Source: Cyanobium sp. NS01
GTDB lineage: Bacteria > Cyanobacteriota > Cyanobacteriia > PCC-6307 > Cyanobiaceae
DNA: 64,000 nt
NCBI RefSeq assembly: GCF_014280235.1
Contig: NZ_CP047940.1
Span: 310,001-374,000 of the forward strand
Direction: 5' to 3'
Shown: positions 8,955 to 16,898 of the stretch, piece by piece
Position numbering within the stretch: position 1 is the first letter of the stretch
How the letters are laid out: every line of letters begins with the position of its first letter
The notes under the pieces: model-generated
The model's input: only the letters and a program-made list of their open reading frames with translations
Databases searched by the model: none
What the model was told of the DNA's origin: nothing
Translations under genes and position numbers: made by a program

Positions 8955-9351
8955 GCGCCGCCGGCAAGGGGCAGCGCCGGCGGCTTGTTGTTTCGATCGC
9001 CACGTGGCAGGTGAGCCCCCGGGCCACGGAATCGCCGTTGCAGCAGAAGCTGTAACCCACTTCGAAGCGGCCTGGATCGAGCCGTCGCGGCTTCAGGGCG
9101 ATCGCCAGCCCATCGCCGCACCCCAGGGGACGCAGGAAATCGGCTTGGCAGTGCACGATCGGCAGGGCCACGGCCAGGGAGCTGCCGGGGGTGGGGAACA
9201 CCTCCGCCGCCGCCACGCCGAAGCGCTCCAGGCTCTGCTCATAGGCCTCATGGCACCAGCCCAGCAGGCGCTGGAAGTGCATCACCCCGGCGGCGTCGGT
9301 GTCCCCGAAGCGCACCGTGCGGCTGAGCTGCAACCAATGGGAGGGTTCCAT
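8905..9351 (-). CDS. Hotdog-fold thioesterase, probable 1,4-dihydroxy-2-naphthoyl-CoA hydrolase
   Basis: A 148-residue 4HBT-type thioesterase. The N-terminal signature RTVRFGDTDAAGVMHFQ contains the catalytic Asp, followed by the long helix HEAYEQSLERFG. The family includes the cyanobacterial and plant DHNA-CoA thioesterases that release 1,4-dihydroxy-2-naphthoate for MenA. Its location just behind menA-menC-menE supports that role here. Its 3' end overlaps the convergent small membrane gene by 50 bases. Family firm; substrate inferred from context. Confidence 0.85.
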   Translation of the reverse strand: MEPSHWLQLSRTVRFGDTDAAGVMHFQRLLGWCHEAYEQSLERFGVAAAEVFPTPGSSLAVALPIVHCQADFLRPLGCGDGLAIALKPRRLDPGRFEVGYSFCCNGDSVARGLTCHVAIETTSRRRCPLPAALNRWLEASSLGGVQPL

Positions 9352-9428
9352 GACGCCGGGCGGTGGTCACCCCAGCGTTTTAGTCCCGCCAGGGGTTCGT
9401 ACAGTCGCCACAGTGCGCCTCCAAGCCC

Positions 9429-10115
9429 TTGGCTTCCCCCGCCGCCACAGAACAGCCCACCCTGATCCGTGCCTGGGAAGCCTTCCTGGCCCATGTGCCC
9501 ACGATGCTGCTGATCTGGGTGGCCACGGCGGTGATCAGTGGGGTGGGGGTGGCGATCTATCTGATCGTCAACCTGATCGTGTTCGCCGCGGCCGGCGGCG
9601 AGGACATGTCCGATGCCGCTGCCGGAACGGCGCTGGTCGTGGGCCAGCTGGGTCAGCTGCCCTTCTCGATCCTCTCCAGCCTGGTGGGCGTGCTGTTCAC
9701 CGCCGTCCCGGCCATTCACTACGCCACGGGAGACACCATCGGCATCGAGGCGGCGTTCCAGGCCCTGTGGGCCCGCCCCTGGCGCTATCTGCTGGCGGGT
9801 GTGCTGTTCACCGTTGCCGTGGTGATCGGCCTGCTGCTGTGCGTCTTGCCCGGGATTGCCGTGGCCCTGGTGGGACCCGTGTACGTCAACAAGGTGTTCA
9901 ACACCGACCTGCCGGTGCTCGATGCCCTGCGGACTTCGTTTCAGGCCGTCTACCGCTCCCAGCGGGGCTGGGAATTCGTGGGGATCGAGATCCTCACGGG
10001 CCTGGTCGTCGCCGTTGTGTCCGTGGCCACCTGCGGCCTGGGGGCCCTGGTGGCAGTTCCCGTCTCCAGCTTCTACATCCAGAACGTGGCCTATCACCGG
10101 GGCGTGCTGAGCTGA
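9429..10115 (+). CDS. Multi-pass membrane protein of unknown function
   Basis: A 228-residue protein opening at TTG 9429 (no ATG or GTG is in frame at this end). Four to six hydrophobic segments are visible: around residues 25-50, 65-95, 118-150 and 188-215. They contain many Gly and Ala residues and an amphipathic stretch GDTIGIEAAFQALWARPWRY. It resembles broad families of bacterial membrane proteins with a repeated permease-like topology, but no catalytic motif is visible. It diverges from the thioesterase gene with a 77-base gap. Confidence 0.75.
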   Translation: MASPAATEQPTLIRAWEAFLAHVPTMLLIWVATAVISGVGVAIYLIVNLIVFAAAGGEDMSDAAAGTALVVGQLGQLPFSILSSLVGVLFTAVPAIHYATGDTIGIEAAFQALWARPWRYLLAGVLFTVAVVIGLLLCVLPGIAVALVGPVYVNKVFNTDLPVLDALRTSFQAVYRSQRGWEFVGIEILTGLVVAVVSVATCGLGALVAVPVSSFYIQNVAYHRGVLS

Positions 10116-10125
10116 GGGGCGCGTC

Positions 10126-10521
10126 TCATGGGCTGGGGAAGGCTGGGATCCCCAGGCGGTAGTGCAGCACCATCCGCACCCCCCAGTAGCCCAGCAGCAG
10201 GGCGATGCCGGCGCCCCCCTGCCAGGGTCTGAGCCTGAGGCCGCCAGGCCAGAGCCGTCGCTGCCGGATCGCCTGCAGCGACCACACCAGCAGGGCTCCG
10301 GCCACGAGCGGTCCGAAGGCATGCTGCGCCAGGGCCTCCGACCAGTTCCCCTGCAGGCTGGAGCTGGTGGCGCGGGTGAGGAAGCAGCTGGGGCAAGGAA
10401 GTCCCGTGAGGGCTCGCAGCGGGCAGGGCCAACCCGGTAGGGAGGGATGGAGGCCCTTGAACCAGAGGTAGCCGGTGAGGCCGGCGGGCAGGAGAAAGCC
10501 GGCCCGTTGCAGTTGGCTCAG
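10126..10521 (-). CDS. DUF2752 family membrane protein lacking a standard start codon
   Basis: The minus strand encodes a DUF2752-like protein: TGYLWFKGLHPSLPG, then the family hallmark CPLRALTGLPCPSCFLTRA, then two hydrophobic helices ending GIPAFPSP before TGA at 10128-10126. The open frame is bounded upstream by a TGA inside the ndhH 3' end and contains no ATG, GTG or TTG before the conserved part. CTG 10521 (131 residues) is my best guess for the start; an ATC upstream is another option. DUF2752 proteins are small membrane proteins with a Cys pair, function unknown. It follows ndhH on the same strand, so it may be co-transcribed. Confidence 0.75.
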   Translation of the reverse strand: MSQLQRAGFLLPAGLTGYLWFKGLHPSLPGWPCPLRALTGLPCPSCFLTRATSSSLQGNWSEALAQHAFGPLVAGALLVWSLQAIRQRRLWPGGLRLRPWQGGAGIALLLGYWGVRMVLHYRLGIPAFPSP

Positions 10522-10555
10522 GAAGCGGCGGCGCGGGCTTCGGGACGCTCCGAGT

Positions 10556-11740
10556 TCAGCGATCGACCGATCCCATGATCACGTCGATGGAGCCGAGGAT
10601 GGCCATGATGTCGGCCACCTTGGCGCCCTTGAGGATGTGGGGCAGGATCTGCAGGTTGTTCTGGTCGGCGGCGCGGATCTTGAAGCGCCAGGGGGTGACG
10701 TCGTCGTTGCCCTGGATGAACACGCCGATCTCGCCCTTGCCGGATTCCAGCCGGGTGTAGAGCTCGCCGGAGGGGATCTTGAAGGTGGGGGCCACCTTCT
10801 TCGCCACGTACTGGTAGTCGAAGCCGCTGGCCTCGCCACCCTTGCCCTCGGCCATGCGCCTGGCCTCCAGGTTTTCGGTGGGGCCGCCGGGGATCATGGC
10901 GCAGGCCTGGCGCAGGATCTTCAGCGACTCGCGCATCTCCTGCACCCGCACCCGGTAGCGCGCGAAGCAGTCACCCTCCTGGGCCGTCACCACCGACCAG
11001 TCGAAATCGTCGTAGCACTCGTAGTGATCCACCTTGCGGAGATCCCAGGGCACGCCGGAAGCCCTCAGCATCGGCCCCGAGAGGCTCCAGTTGATCGCCT
11101 GCTCACGCGTGATCGCCCCCAGCCCCTCGATGCGCTTGCGAAAGATCGGGTTGTTGGTGATCAGTTTCTCGTATTCGTCGATCTTGGGGCCGAACCAGTC
11201 GCAGAAGTCGAGGCACTTCTCCAGCCAGCCGTAGGGCAGATCGGCGGCCACTCCGCCGATGCGGAAGTAGTTGTTGTTGATCAGCCGCTGGCCGGTGGCC
11301 GCTTCCCAGAGGTCGTAGATCATCTCCCGCTCGCGGAAGATGTAGAAGAACGGTGTCTGGGCGCCCACATCAGCCAGGAAGGGTCCAAGCCAGAGCAGGT
11401 GGTTGGCGATGCGGTTGAGCTCCAGCATCAGCACCCGGATGTAGCTGGCGCGCCGGGGCACCGGCACATTGGCCAGCCGCTCGGGAGCGTTGACCACGAT
11501 CGCCTCGTAGAACATGCCGGCCGCATAGTCCATGCGGCTCACGTAGGGCACGAACATCACATTCGTGCGGTTTTCGGCGATCTTCTCCATGCCGCGGTGC
11601 AGGTAGCCGATCACCGGCTCGCAGTCCACCACGTCCTCGCCGTCGAGGGTCACCACCAGCCGCAACACCCCGTGCATCGAAGGGTGATGGGGGCCGAAGT
11701 TGACCACCATCGGCTCCGTGCGCGTTTCCAGCTGCGTCAT
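10556..11740 (-). CDS. ndhH: NAD(P)H-quinone oxidoreductase subunit H
   Basis: The 49-kDa-type subunit of the hydrophilic arm of thylakoid NDH-1. With NdhK it forms the plastoquinone-reduction site. The opening [19 protein letters not shown], the motif [15 protein letters not shown] and the ending [13 protein letters not shown] are diagnostic. At 394 residues it is full length from ATG 11740. It stands apart from the other NDH genes in this window and is divergent from rsmH. Confidence 0.97.
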   Translation of the reverse strand: MTQLETRTEPMVVNFGPHHPSMHGVLRLVVTLDGEDVVDCEPVIGYLHRGMEKIAENRTNVMFVPYVSRMDYAAGMFYEAIVVNAPERLANVPVPRRASYIRVLMLELNRIANHLLWLGPFLADVGAQTPFFYIFREREMIYDLWEAATGQRLINNNYFRIGGVAADLPYGWLEKCLDFCDWFGPKIDEYEKLITNNPIFRKRIEGLGAITREQAINWSLSGPMLRASGVPWDLRKVDHYECYDDFDWSVVTAQEGDCFARYRVRVQEMRESLKILRQACAMIPGGPTENLEARRMAEGKGGEASGFDYQYVAKKVAPTFKIPSGELYTRLESGKGEIGVFIQGNDDVTPWRFKIRAADQNNLQILPHILKGAKVADIMAILGSIDVIMGSVDR

Positions 11741-11783
11741 GGGGCCGGGGGGCGGAGGAAGAGTGTCGGGATCTTAGGAAGGT

Positions 11784-12728
11784 TTGGCGCCCCGCTTTGT
11801 TCCCCTGCCACCTGAGCTGCCCCCCGATCCGCCCGGGTTTGAGCACCGGCCCGTGCTGGCGGCAGAGGTGCTGGCGGGGTTCGAGCCCCTGGGGGAGCTG
11901 CTGGGGCAGCATCCCGGTGGTGGCCTGCTGATCGACTGCACCCTCGGCGGCGGCGGCCACAGCGCCCTGCTGCTGGAGGCCCATCCCGGCCTGCGCCTGA
12001 TCGGGCTGGACCAGGACCCGAGCGCCCGCGCCGCCGCCGCCGAGCGCCTCGCCCCCTTCGGAAACCGGGTGGAGATCGTGGCCACCAACTTCGCCGACTA
12101 CCGCCCGCCCGCACCCGCCCTGGCGGTGCTGGCCGATCTCGGCGTCAGCAGCCCCCAGCTGGACGTGGCTGAGCGGGGTTTCAGCTTCCGCAGCGAGGGT
12201 CCCCTCGACATGCGCATGAACCCCGGCGACGGGGAAACGGCCGCCGCTCTTCTGGATCGCCTCGACGAGGGCGCCCTGGCCGATCTGATCTATGGCTACG
12301 GCGAGGAGCGGCTGTCGCGGCGCATCGCCCGCCGCATCAAGGAGCAGGGGCCGTGGGACGACCCGCGCCAGCCGCGCACCACCGCTGAGCTGGCCTGGCT
12401 GGTGGGGGGCTGCTACCCGCCGGCGGCCCGCCGGGGTCGGCTGCATCCGGCGACCCGCACCTTTCAGGCCCTGCGCATCGCCGTCAATGATGAGCTCGGG
12501 GTGCTCGAGCGCTGGCTGGAGCAGGTGCCCCATTGGCTGCTGCCGGGAGGGCTGCTGGCGGTGATCAGTTTTCACTCCCTCGAAGACCGCCGGGTCAAGA
12601 CGGCCTTCCGCACTGATCCGCTGCTGGAGCGGATCAGCCGCAAGCCGCTGGTGGCCAGTGCCGAGGAGGCCGAGGCCAATCCCCGCAGCCGTTCGGCCAA
12701 GGCCCGCCTGGCGCGCCGGCGGCCATGA
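11784..12728 (+). CDS. rsmH: 16S rRNA (cytosine-1402-N4)-methyltransferase
   Basis: A SAM-dependent methyltransferase (MraW) that modifies C1402 in the ribosomal P site. Motifs are [10 protein letters not shown] at the N-terminus, the SAM loop [23 protein letters not shown] and [11 protein letters not shown] near the C-terminus. At 314 residues it is full length. The predicted start is TTG 11784; a purine-rich AGGAAGG lies almost against it, so the true start may be slightly further in. The stop overlaps the next gene by four bases (ATGA). It is not next to division genes as in many other bacteria. Confidence 0.94.
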   Translation: MAPRFVPLPPELPPDPPGFEHRPVLAAEVLAGFEPLGELLGQHPGGGLLIDCTLGGGGHSALLLEAHPGLRLIGLDQDPSARAAAAERLAPFGNRVEIVATNFADYRPPAPALAVLADLGVSSPQLDVAERGFSFRSEGPLDMRMNPGDGETAAALLDRLDEGALADLIYGYGEERLSRRIARRIKEQGPWDDPRQPRTTAELAWLVGGCYPPAARRGRLHPATRTFQALRIAVNDELGVLERWLEQVPHWLLPGGLLAVISFHSLEDRRVKTAFRTDPLLERISRKPLVASAEEAEANPRSRSAKARLARRRP

Positions 12729-13306
12729 GTGGTTTCGCGGTGACAGGGGTCACGTTGCCTGCGCTCACCCTGGTGGATGGCCTCTGGTGGGCCGCCCTGG
12801 TGATCCAGCTGCTGGCCATTCCCGGCACTCTGCTGCCCCTGCTGCCCGGCCTGGCGCTGTTGCCCCTGGGGGCTGGGCTGTGGGTCTGGGCGGTGGGCTG
12901 GAGCACCGCCTGGCCGCCCTTCGCCCTGGCCTGCCTGCTGCTGCTGCTGGGCTGGGGCGCCGACGCCCTGGGGCTGGTGCTGGGGCCGGCGCGGCTGAAG
13001 GCCACCCGCTGGGCCTACATCGGCGCCGGGCTCGGCCTGCTGGTGGGGCTGCTGGGCCTGCTGCCGGCCCTGCCCGTGGGCGGCCCGCTGCTGGGGGCCC
13101 TGCTGGGCCCGCTGCTCGGGGCCAGCCTCGGGGAGCTGATCACGGCCCCCACGGCCCTGGGGCCGATCGGGCTGCTGCGGCTGCGGCGATCCCTGGTGGT
13201 GGGCCTGGCCGTGGTGGCCGGGATGCTGGTGATCAAGGTGGCCCAGGCCCTGCTGGCCCTGGTGGGCGCCGCCGGCTTTGTGCTGCTCACCAGCCTGCGG
13301 GTTTGA
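12725..13306 (+). CDS. DUF456 family membrane protein
   Basis: A 193-residue, extremely hydrophobic protein rich in Leu, Gly and Ala. It shows the DUF456 layout: a first helix with [19 protein letters not shown], then repeated Gly-rich segments including the turn [22 protein letters not shown]. It overlaps rsmH as ATGA, so the two are probably translated together. The family is widespread in bacteria, lies in the inner membrane and has no known function. It converges with the cysteine desulfurase gene. Confidence 0.85.
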   Translation: MSGFAVTGVTLPALTLVDGLWWAALVIQLLAIPGTLLPLLPGLALLPLGAGLWVWAVGWSTAWPPFALACLLLLLGWGADALGLVLGPARLKATRWAYIGAGLGLLVGLLGLLPALPVGGPLLGALLGPLLGASLGELITAPTALGPIGLLRLRRSLVVGLAVVAGMLVIKVAQALLALVGAAGFVLLTSLRV

Positions 13307-13343
13307 GCAGCCCGGTGCGGTCTTCGCCACCGAACAGTGCCCG

Positions 13344-14480
13344 TCAGGGGCGCAGCTGGCGCAGCGCCGCCTCCACGCTGGCCACGGCCCGTTCGATCTC
13401 CGCCGCACCGGTGCTGCGGCCGAGCCCGAAGCGGATCGAGGCGGCGGCCTCGCTGCGGCTGCGGCCCAGGGCCGCCAGCACGTGGGAGGGGGACCCCTGG
13501 CTGCAGGCCGAGCCGCTGCTCACGGCGATGCTCCGGCGCAGCAGCCGGTGCAGGGCGGCGCCGTCCACCCCGCCCACCGTGACGTTGAGGTTGTGGGCCA
13601 GACGCGGCGCAGCGGCCCCGTTCAGCGTGATGCCCCCCAGCGCCAGCAGCTCCTGGCGCAGTTGATCGCGCAGGCTGCCGAGCCGCGCTGCCCGTTCCTG
13701 CTGATCGGCGACGGCCCGGCTGAGGGCTTCCCCGAGGCCCACCACCAGCGGCACGGCCACGGTGCCGGCGCGCCGCTGCTGCTCCTGGCCGCCGCCGTGC
13801 AACTGGGCCGCCAGCGCCACCCCCTGACGCACCAGCAGGGCCCCCACCCCCTTGGGCCCGTAGCACTTGTGGCCGCTGAGGCTGAGCAGATCCACCCCCT
13901 GCTCCGCCATCGCCAGCGGGATGTGGCCTGCGGCCTGGGCGGCATCCACATGCAGCAGCACGCCGTGGTGGTGGCAGTGGGCCGCGATGGTGCTGATCGG
14001 CTGCAGCACGCCGATCTCGTTGTTGGCCGCCATCACGGAGGCCAGCAGCACATCCGGGCCCAGGGCCGCCGCCAGCAGCTCCTCCTGCACCAGGCCGCCG
14101 GAGTCCACCGGCAGCACCGTGAGTGGGAAGCCGTGGCGCTCGAGGTAGCGCAGCGGATCCAGCACGGCCCGGTGCTCGGTGGCCAGGGTCAGCAGCCGCC
14201 GCCGCTCGCCGCCCTGGGCCAGGGCCGCCTCGCAGACCCCCTTGAGGGCCAGGTTGTTGGCCTCGGTGGCGCCGCTGGTGAACACCACGTCGCCGGGCTC
14301 AGCCCCGAGGGCCGCGGCCACCTGGGCCCGAGCCCGCTCCACGGCCGCAGCCGCCGTCAGGGACTCGCGGTGCAGGCGGCTGGAGGGGTTGGCGCAGTGC
14401 TCCCGCCACCAGGGCTCCATGGCGTTCAGCACCGCCGGATCGCAGGGGGTGCTGGCTTGGTGGTCGAGATAGGCGAGCAT
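13344..14480 (-). CDS. Cysteine desulfurase
   Basis: A class-V PLP aminotransferase-fold enzyme that takes sulfur from cysteine for Fe-S clusters and thiolated cofactors. It begins at MLAYLDHQASTPCDP (ATG 14480; GTG/ATG codons further up are less likely because they run into the divergent neighbour). The PLP lysine is in SLSGHKCYGPKGVG and the persulfide-carrying cysteine is in SSGSACSQGSPSHV. ATEHRAV and DAAQAAGH are also conserved. At 378 residues it is IscS/NifS-like (group I). No scaffold gene lies beside it. Confidence 0.93.
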   Translation of the reverse strand: MLAYLDHQASTPCDPAVLNAMEPWWREHCANPSSRLHRESLTAAAAVERARAQVAAALGAEPGDVVFTSGATEANNLALKGVCEAALAQGGERRRLLTLATEHRAVLDPLRYLERHGFPLTVLPVDSGGLVQEELLAAALGPDVLLASVMAANNEIGVLQPISTIAAHCHHHGVLLHVDAAQAAGHIPLAMAEQGVDLLSLSGHKCYGPKGVGALLVRQGVALAAQLHGGGQEQQRRAGTVAVPLVVGLGEALSRAVADQQERAARLGSLRDQLRQELLALGGITLNGAAAPRLAHNLNVTVGGVDGAALHRLLRRSIAVSSGSACSQGSPSHVLAALGRSRSEAAASIRFGLGRSTGAAEIERAVASVEAALRQLRP

Positions 14481-14500
14481 GGGGAGCCGAGCCGCCCACC

Positions 14501-15016
14501 ATGCTGCCAACGACGTGGGGGCCCTGGGCCCTGGCGGCCACCGGCCTTGCCCTCCTGAGCAGCATGTTGCCGCCGCCGCCGGCGGCAGAGGCCCAGGCCA
14601 CGGCGGTGGAGCGGCCGCCGGGGCTGGTGGTGCTCGATGAGCGGCCCCGTCCGGAGGGGATGCTGGTGCTTGGGGTCTACGGTCCCAAGCCCGATGCCAC
14701 CATCGCGGGCCTCTGGCGGATGCAGCTCTGGCGGCAGCTGGGGCCGGATGTGTCGATCCAGACGGACACCGTGCGCTGCGACAAAGAGGAGCCGATGTGG
14801 ATCACCGAGGACGGGGGGCGGCTGGTGATCCGCTCCCTCAACCCCGGCGGCGTGATCACCCCCGCCAATCGGGTGGATCACCTGGTGTGGTGGGCGGTCT
14901 GCCATCCGGAGCAGGCGGGCCGCGACCCTGCTGAGCTCAAGGCCACCGCTCTGGAGCTGGGCTACAGCACCACGTTGCGGGAATCCGAGCAGGTGCTGCC
15001 TGGACGACCCCGCTGA
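14501..15016 (+). CDS. Secreted or periplasmic protein of unknown function
   Basis: A 171-residue protein with a clear export signal: a hydrophobic stretch ALAATGLALLSSMLPP followed by an AEAQA-type cleavage site near residue 32. The mature part contains two cysteines (TVRCDKEEP, WWAVCHPEQ), possibly a disulfide pair. No family is recognised. It diverges from the cysteine desulfurase gene with a 20-base gap and lies 20 bases before the response regulator on the same strand. Confidence 0.7.
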   Translation: MLPTTWGPWALAATGLALLSSMLPPPPAAEAQATAVERPPGLVVLDERPRPEGMLVLGVYGPKPDATIAGLWRMQLWRQLGPDVSIQTDTVRCDKEEPMWITEDGGRLVIRSLNPGGVITPANRVDHLVWWAVCHPEQAGRDPAELKATALELGYSTTLRESEQVLPGRPR

Positions 15017-15036
15017 GGCTCTGCAGACTGCACGGC

Positions 15037-15804
15037 ATGAGCACCGACCCCCTCGCAGCGCCCGCCTCCCCTGACCCCGGGCCCGACCCCAGCACCGCCG
15101 AGACCCCCCCGGCGCCGGCGCGTCTGCTGCTTGTCGACGACGAGCCGGGCCTGCGCACGGCCGTGCAGGCCTACCTGGAGGACGAGGGCTTCGCGGTGAC
15201 CACCGCCGCCGACGGCGAGGAGGGCTGGGAGAAGGCCCAGGAGCTGCTGCCCGACGTGGTGATCAGCGACGTGATGATGCCCCGCTGCGACGGCTACGGC
15301 CTGCTCAGCAAGCTGCGTGCCGATGAGCGCCTCGGCGGCACCCCGGTGATCTTCCTCACCGCCAAGGGCATGACCGCTGACCGCATCGCCGGCTTCCAGG
15401 CCGGCTGCGACGACTACATCCCCAAGCCCTTCGATCCCGACGAGCTGGTGGCCCGGGTGCGCAATGCCGTGCGCCGGCAGGAGCGGCTGCTGGCCGAGGC
15501 CGCCCGCTTCGCCGATGCCGACATCGGCCAGATGGCCAAGCAGATCACCGAGATCCGCTCGCTGCTGGCCAGCGGCGGCCAGGCGAAATCCTCCCCGGGC
15601 AGCAGCGACCTGGTGTTCACCCCCCGGGAGGCCTCGGTGCTGCAACTGGTGGCGGAGGGCCTGATGAACAAGCAGATCGCCCGGCGATTGGAAACCTCGA
15701 TCCGCAACGTGGAGAAGTACGTGAGCCGCCTGTTCATCAAGACCGGCACCGCCAGCCGCACTGAGCTGGTGCGCTACGCCCTGGAACATGGCCTGGTGGA
15801 GTGA
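15037..15804 (+). CDS. Response regulator with LuxR-type DNA-binding domain (Ycf29-like)
   Basis: A 255-residue two-component regulator. The receiver domain (about 28-150) has the acidic pair DD at 34-35, the phospho-acceptor Asp78 in VVISDVMMP and the conserved Lys in YIPKPFD. A linker is followed by a LuxR/FixJ helix-turn-helix (about 190-250, FTPREASVLQLVAEGL... and RNVEKYVSRLF). The layout matches the Ycf29 regulator kept in some algal plastids. No sensor kinase is adjacent. The stop overlaps the next gene as GTGA. Confidence 0.88.
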   Translation: MSTDPLAAPASPDPGPDPSTAETPPAPARLLLVDDEPGLRTAVQAYLEDEGFAVTTAADGEEGWEKAQELLPDVVISDVMMPRCDGYGLLSKLRADERLGGTPVIFLTAKGMTADRIAGFQAGCDDYIPKPFDPDELVARVRNAVRRQERLLAEAARFADADIGQMAKQITEIRSLLASGGQAKSSPGSSDLVFTPREASVLQLVAEGLMNKQIARRLETSIRNVEKYVSRLFIKTGTASRTELVRYALEHGLVE

Positions 15805-16871
15805 AGCCTGAAGGGCGACCCGGAGCGTGGCTGCCGGTCGCCCTCAACCAGGGGCACGCCTATCGCGACCGGGTACGGCCGGCCGACCTGGTGAATCCGT
15901 CTGGCGACCCCCTGCACCAACCCAGCCTCAGCGGCTTTTACGCCCGCCGCTACCCCCATTCCTCCCGGGCCCTGTGGCGGCAGCGGCTCGCCGCCGGGGA
16001 GATCTGCAGGAACGGCCAGTGCCTCCAGGCCGATGGGCCTCTGGCCCCGGGGGATCGGCTGGTGTGGCATCGGCCCCCCTGGCAGGAGGCCGCCGTGCCG
16101 GGGTTGCCCAGCCCCCTGTTCGATGACGGCGACCTGCTGGTGATCGACAAGCCCAGCGGTCTGCCGGTGCTGCCGGCCGGTGGCTTCCTGGAGCACACCG
16201 TGCTGCGGCTGCTGGAGCGGCAGGTGGCGGAGGGCCAGCTTGACGCTGCCGCCGGCTTGCCGCGCCCGGTTCACCGGCTGGGTCGCTTCACCTCAGGCCT
16301 GCTGGTGTGTGCCCGCCGTGAGGCCACCCGTGCCTGGCTCAGTGCCCTGCTGCGGGAGAGCACCGCGGCTCCCCCGGCCGCCGGGGCTGCCCTGGGGAGA
16401 TGCCGCAAGCTCTACCGCGCCCTCACGGCTCCCCTGCCCGCGTCGCTGGCCGTGGGCTCCTGCCGGCGGATCACCACCCCGATCGGCCGGTGCCCGCACC
16501 CCCTGCTGGGCCGGATCTGGGCTGCTGGCGGCGACGGAGCCCTGGCGGCTGAGAGCGACTTCACCCTGTTGGAGCGCCGCGCTGAGGGCTGTCTTGTGGC
16601 TGTGGTGATCGCCAGCGGCCGGCCCCATCAGATCCGCATCCATGCCGCCGCCCTCGGCGCCCCCCTGCTGGGCGATCCCCTCTACCTGCCGGGTGGCGGG
16701 GTCCGGCCCACGGTGCTGCCGGGGCAGGGCGGCTACCGGCTCCACGCCCACCGGCTGTGGCTGCCCCTGCCGGGCGGGCAGGTGCTGGCGCTGGAGGCGC
16801 CGCTGCCCCCGCCCCTGCTCGGTTCCGCCGATGGGGCCAGCGCCTCTGACCCCGACCCCATGCCAGGGTGA
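15801..16871 (+). CDS. RluA-family pseudouridine synthase with altered catalytic motif
   Basis: A 356-residue protein with the RluA fold signatures DLLVIDKPSGLPVLP (about 111-125), PVHRLGRFTSGLLVC (156-170), YRALTA, and the C-terminal GRPHQIRIH...LLGDPLY. In active RluA enzymes the second motif is HRLDxxTSG and its Asp is the nucleophile; here residue 161 is Gly. The N-terminal extension (1-100) contains an S4-like stretch RQRLAAGEICRNGQ. It is coupled to the response regulator by a four-base overlap. It may be inactive, may use another residue, or may bind RNA without modifying it. Confidence 0.85.
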   Translation: MKPEGRPGAWLPVALNQGHAYRDRVRPADLVNPSGDPLHQPSLSGFYARRYPHSSRALWRQRLAAGEICRNGQCLQADGPLAPGDRLVWHRPPWQEAAVPGLPSPLFDDGDLLVIDKPSGLPVLPAGGFLEHTVLRLLERQVAEGQLDAAAGLPRPVHRLGRFTSGLLVCARREATRAWLSALLRESTAAPPAAGAALGRCRKLYRALTAPLPASLAVGSCRRITTPIGRCPHPLLGRIWAAGGDGALAAESDFTLLERRAEGCLVAVVIASGRPHQIRIHAAALGAPLLGDPLYLPGGGVRPTVLPGQGGYRLHAHRLWLPLPGGQVLALEAPLPPPLLGSADGASASDPDPMPG

Positions 16872-16898
16872 GCCCCCGGCTGTTCCCGCCGCCAGGCC

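Noticed and set aside
9282-10322. A long minus-strand frame across the membrane gene and DUF2752 gene
   Set aside because: Its product is His/Gly/Gln-rich and overlaps two better-supported genes in other frames.
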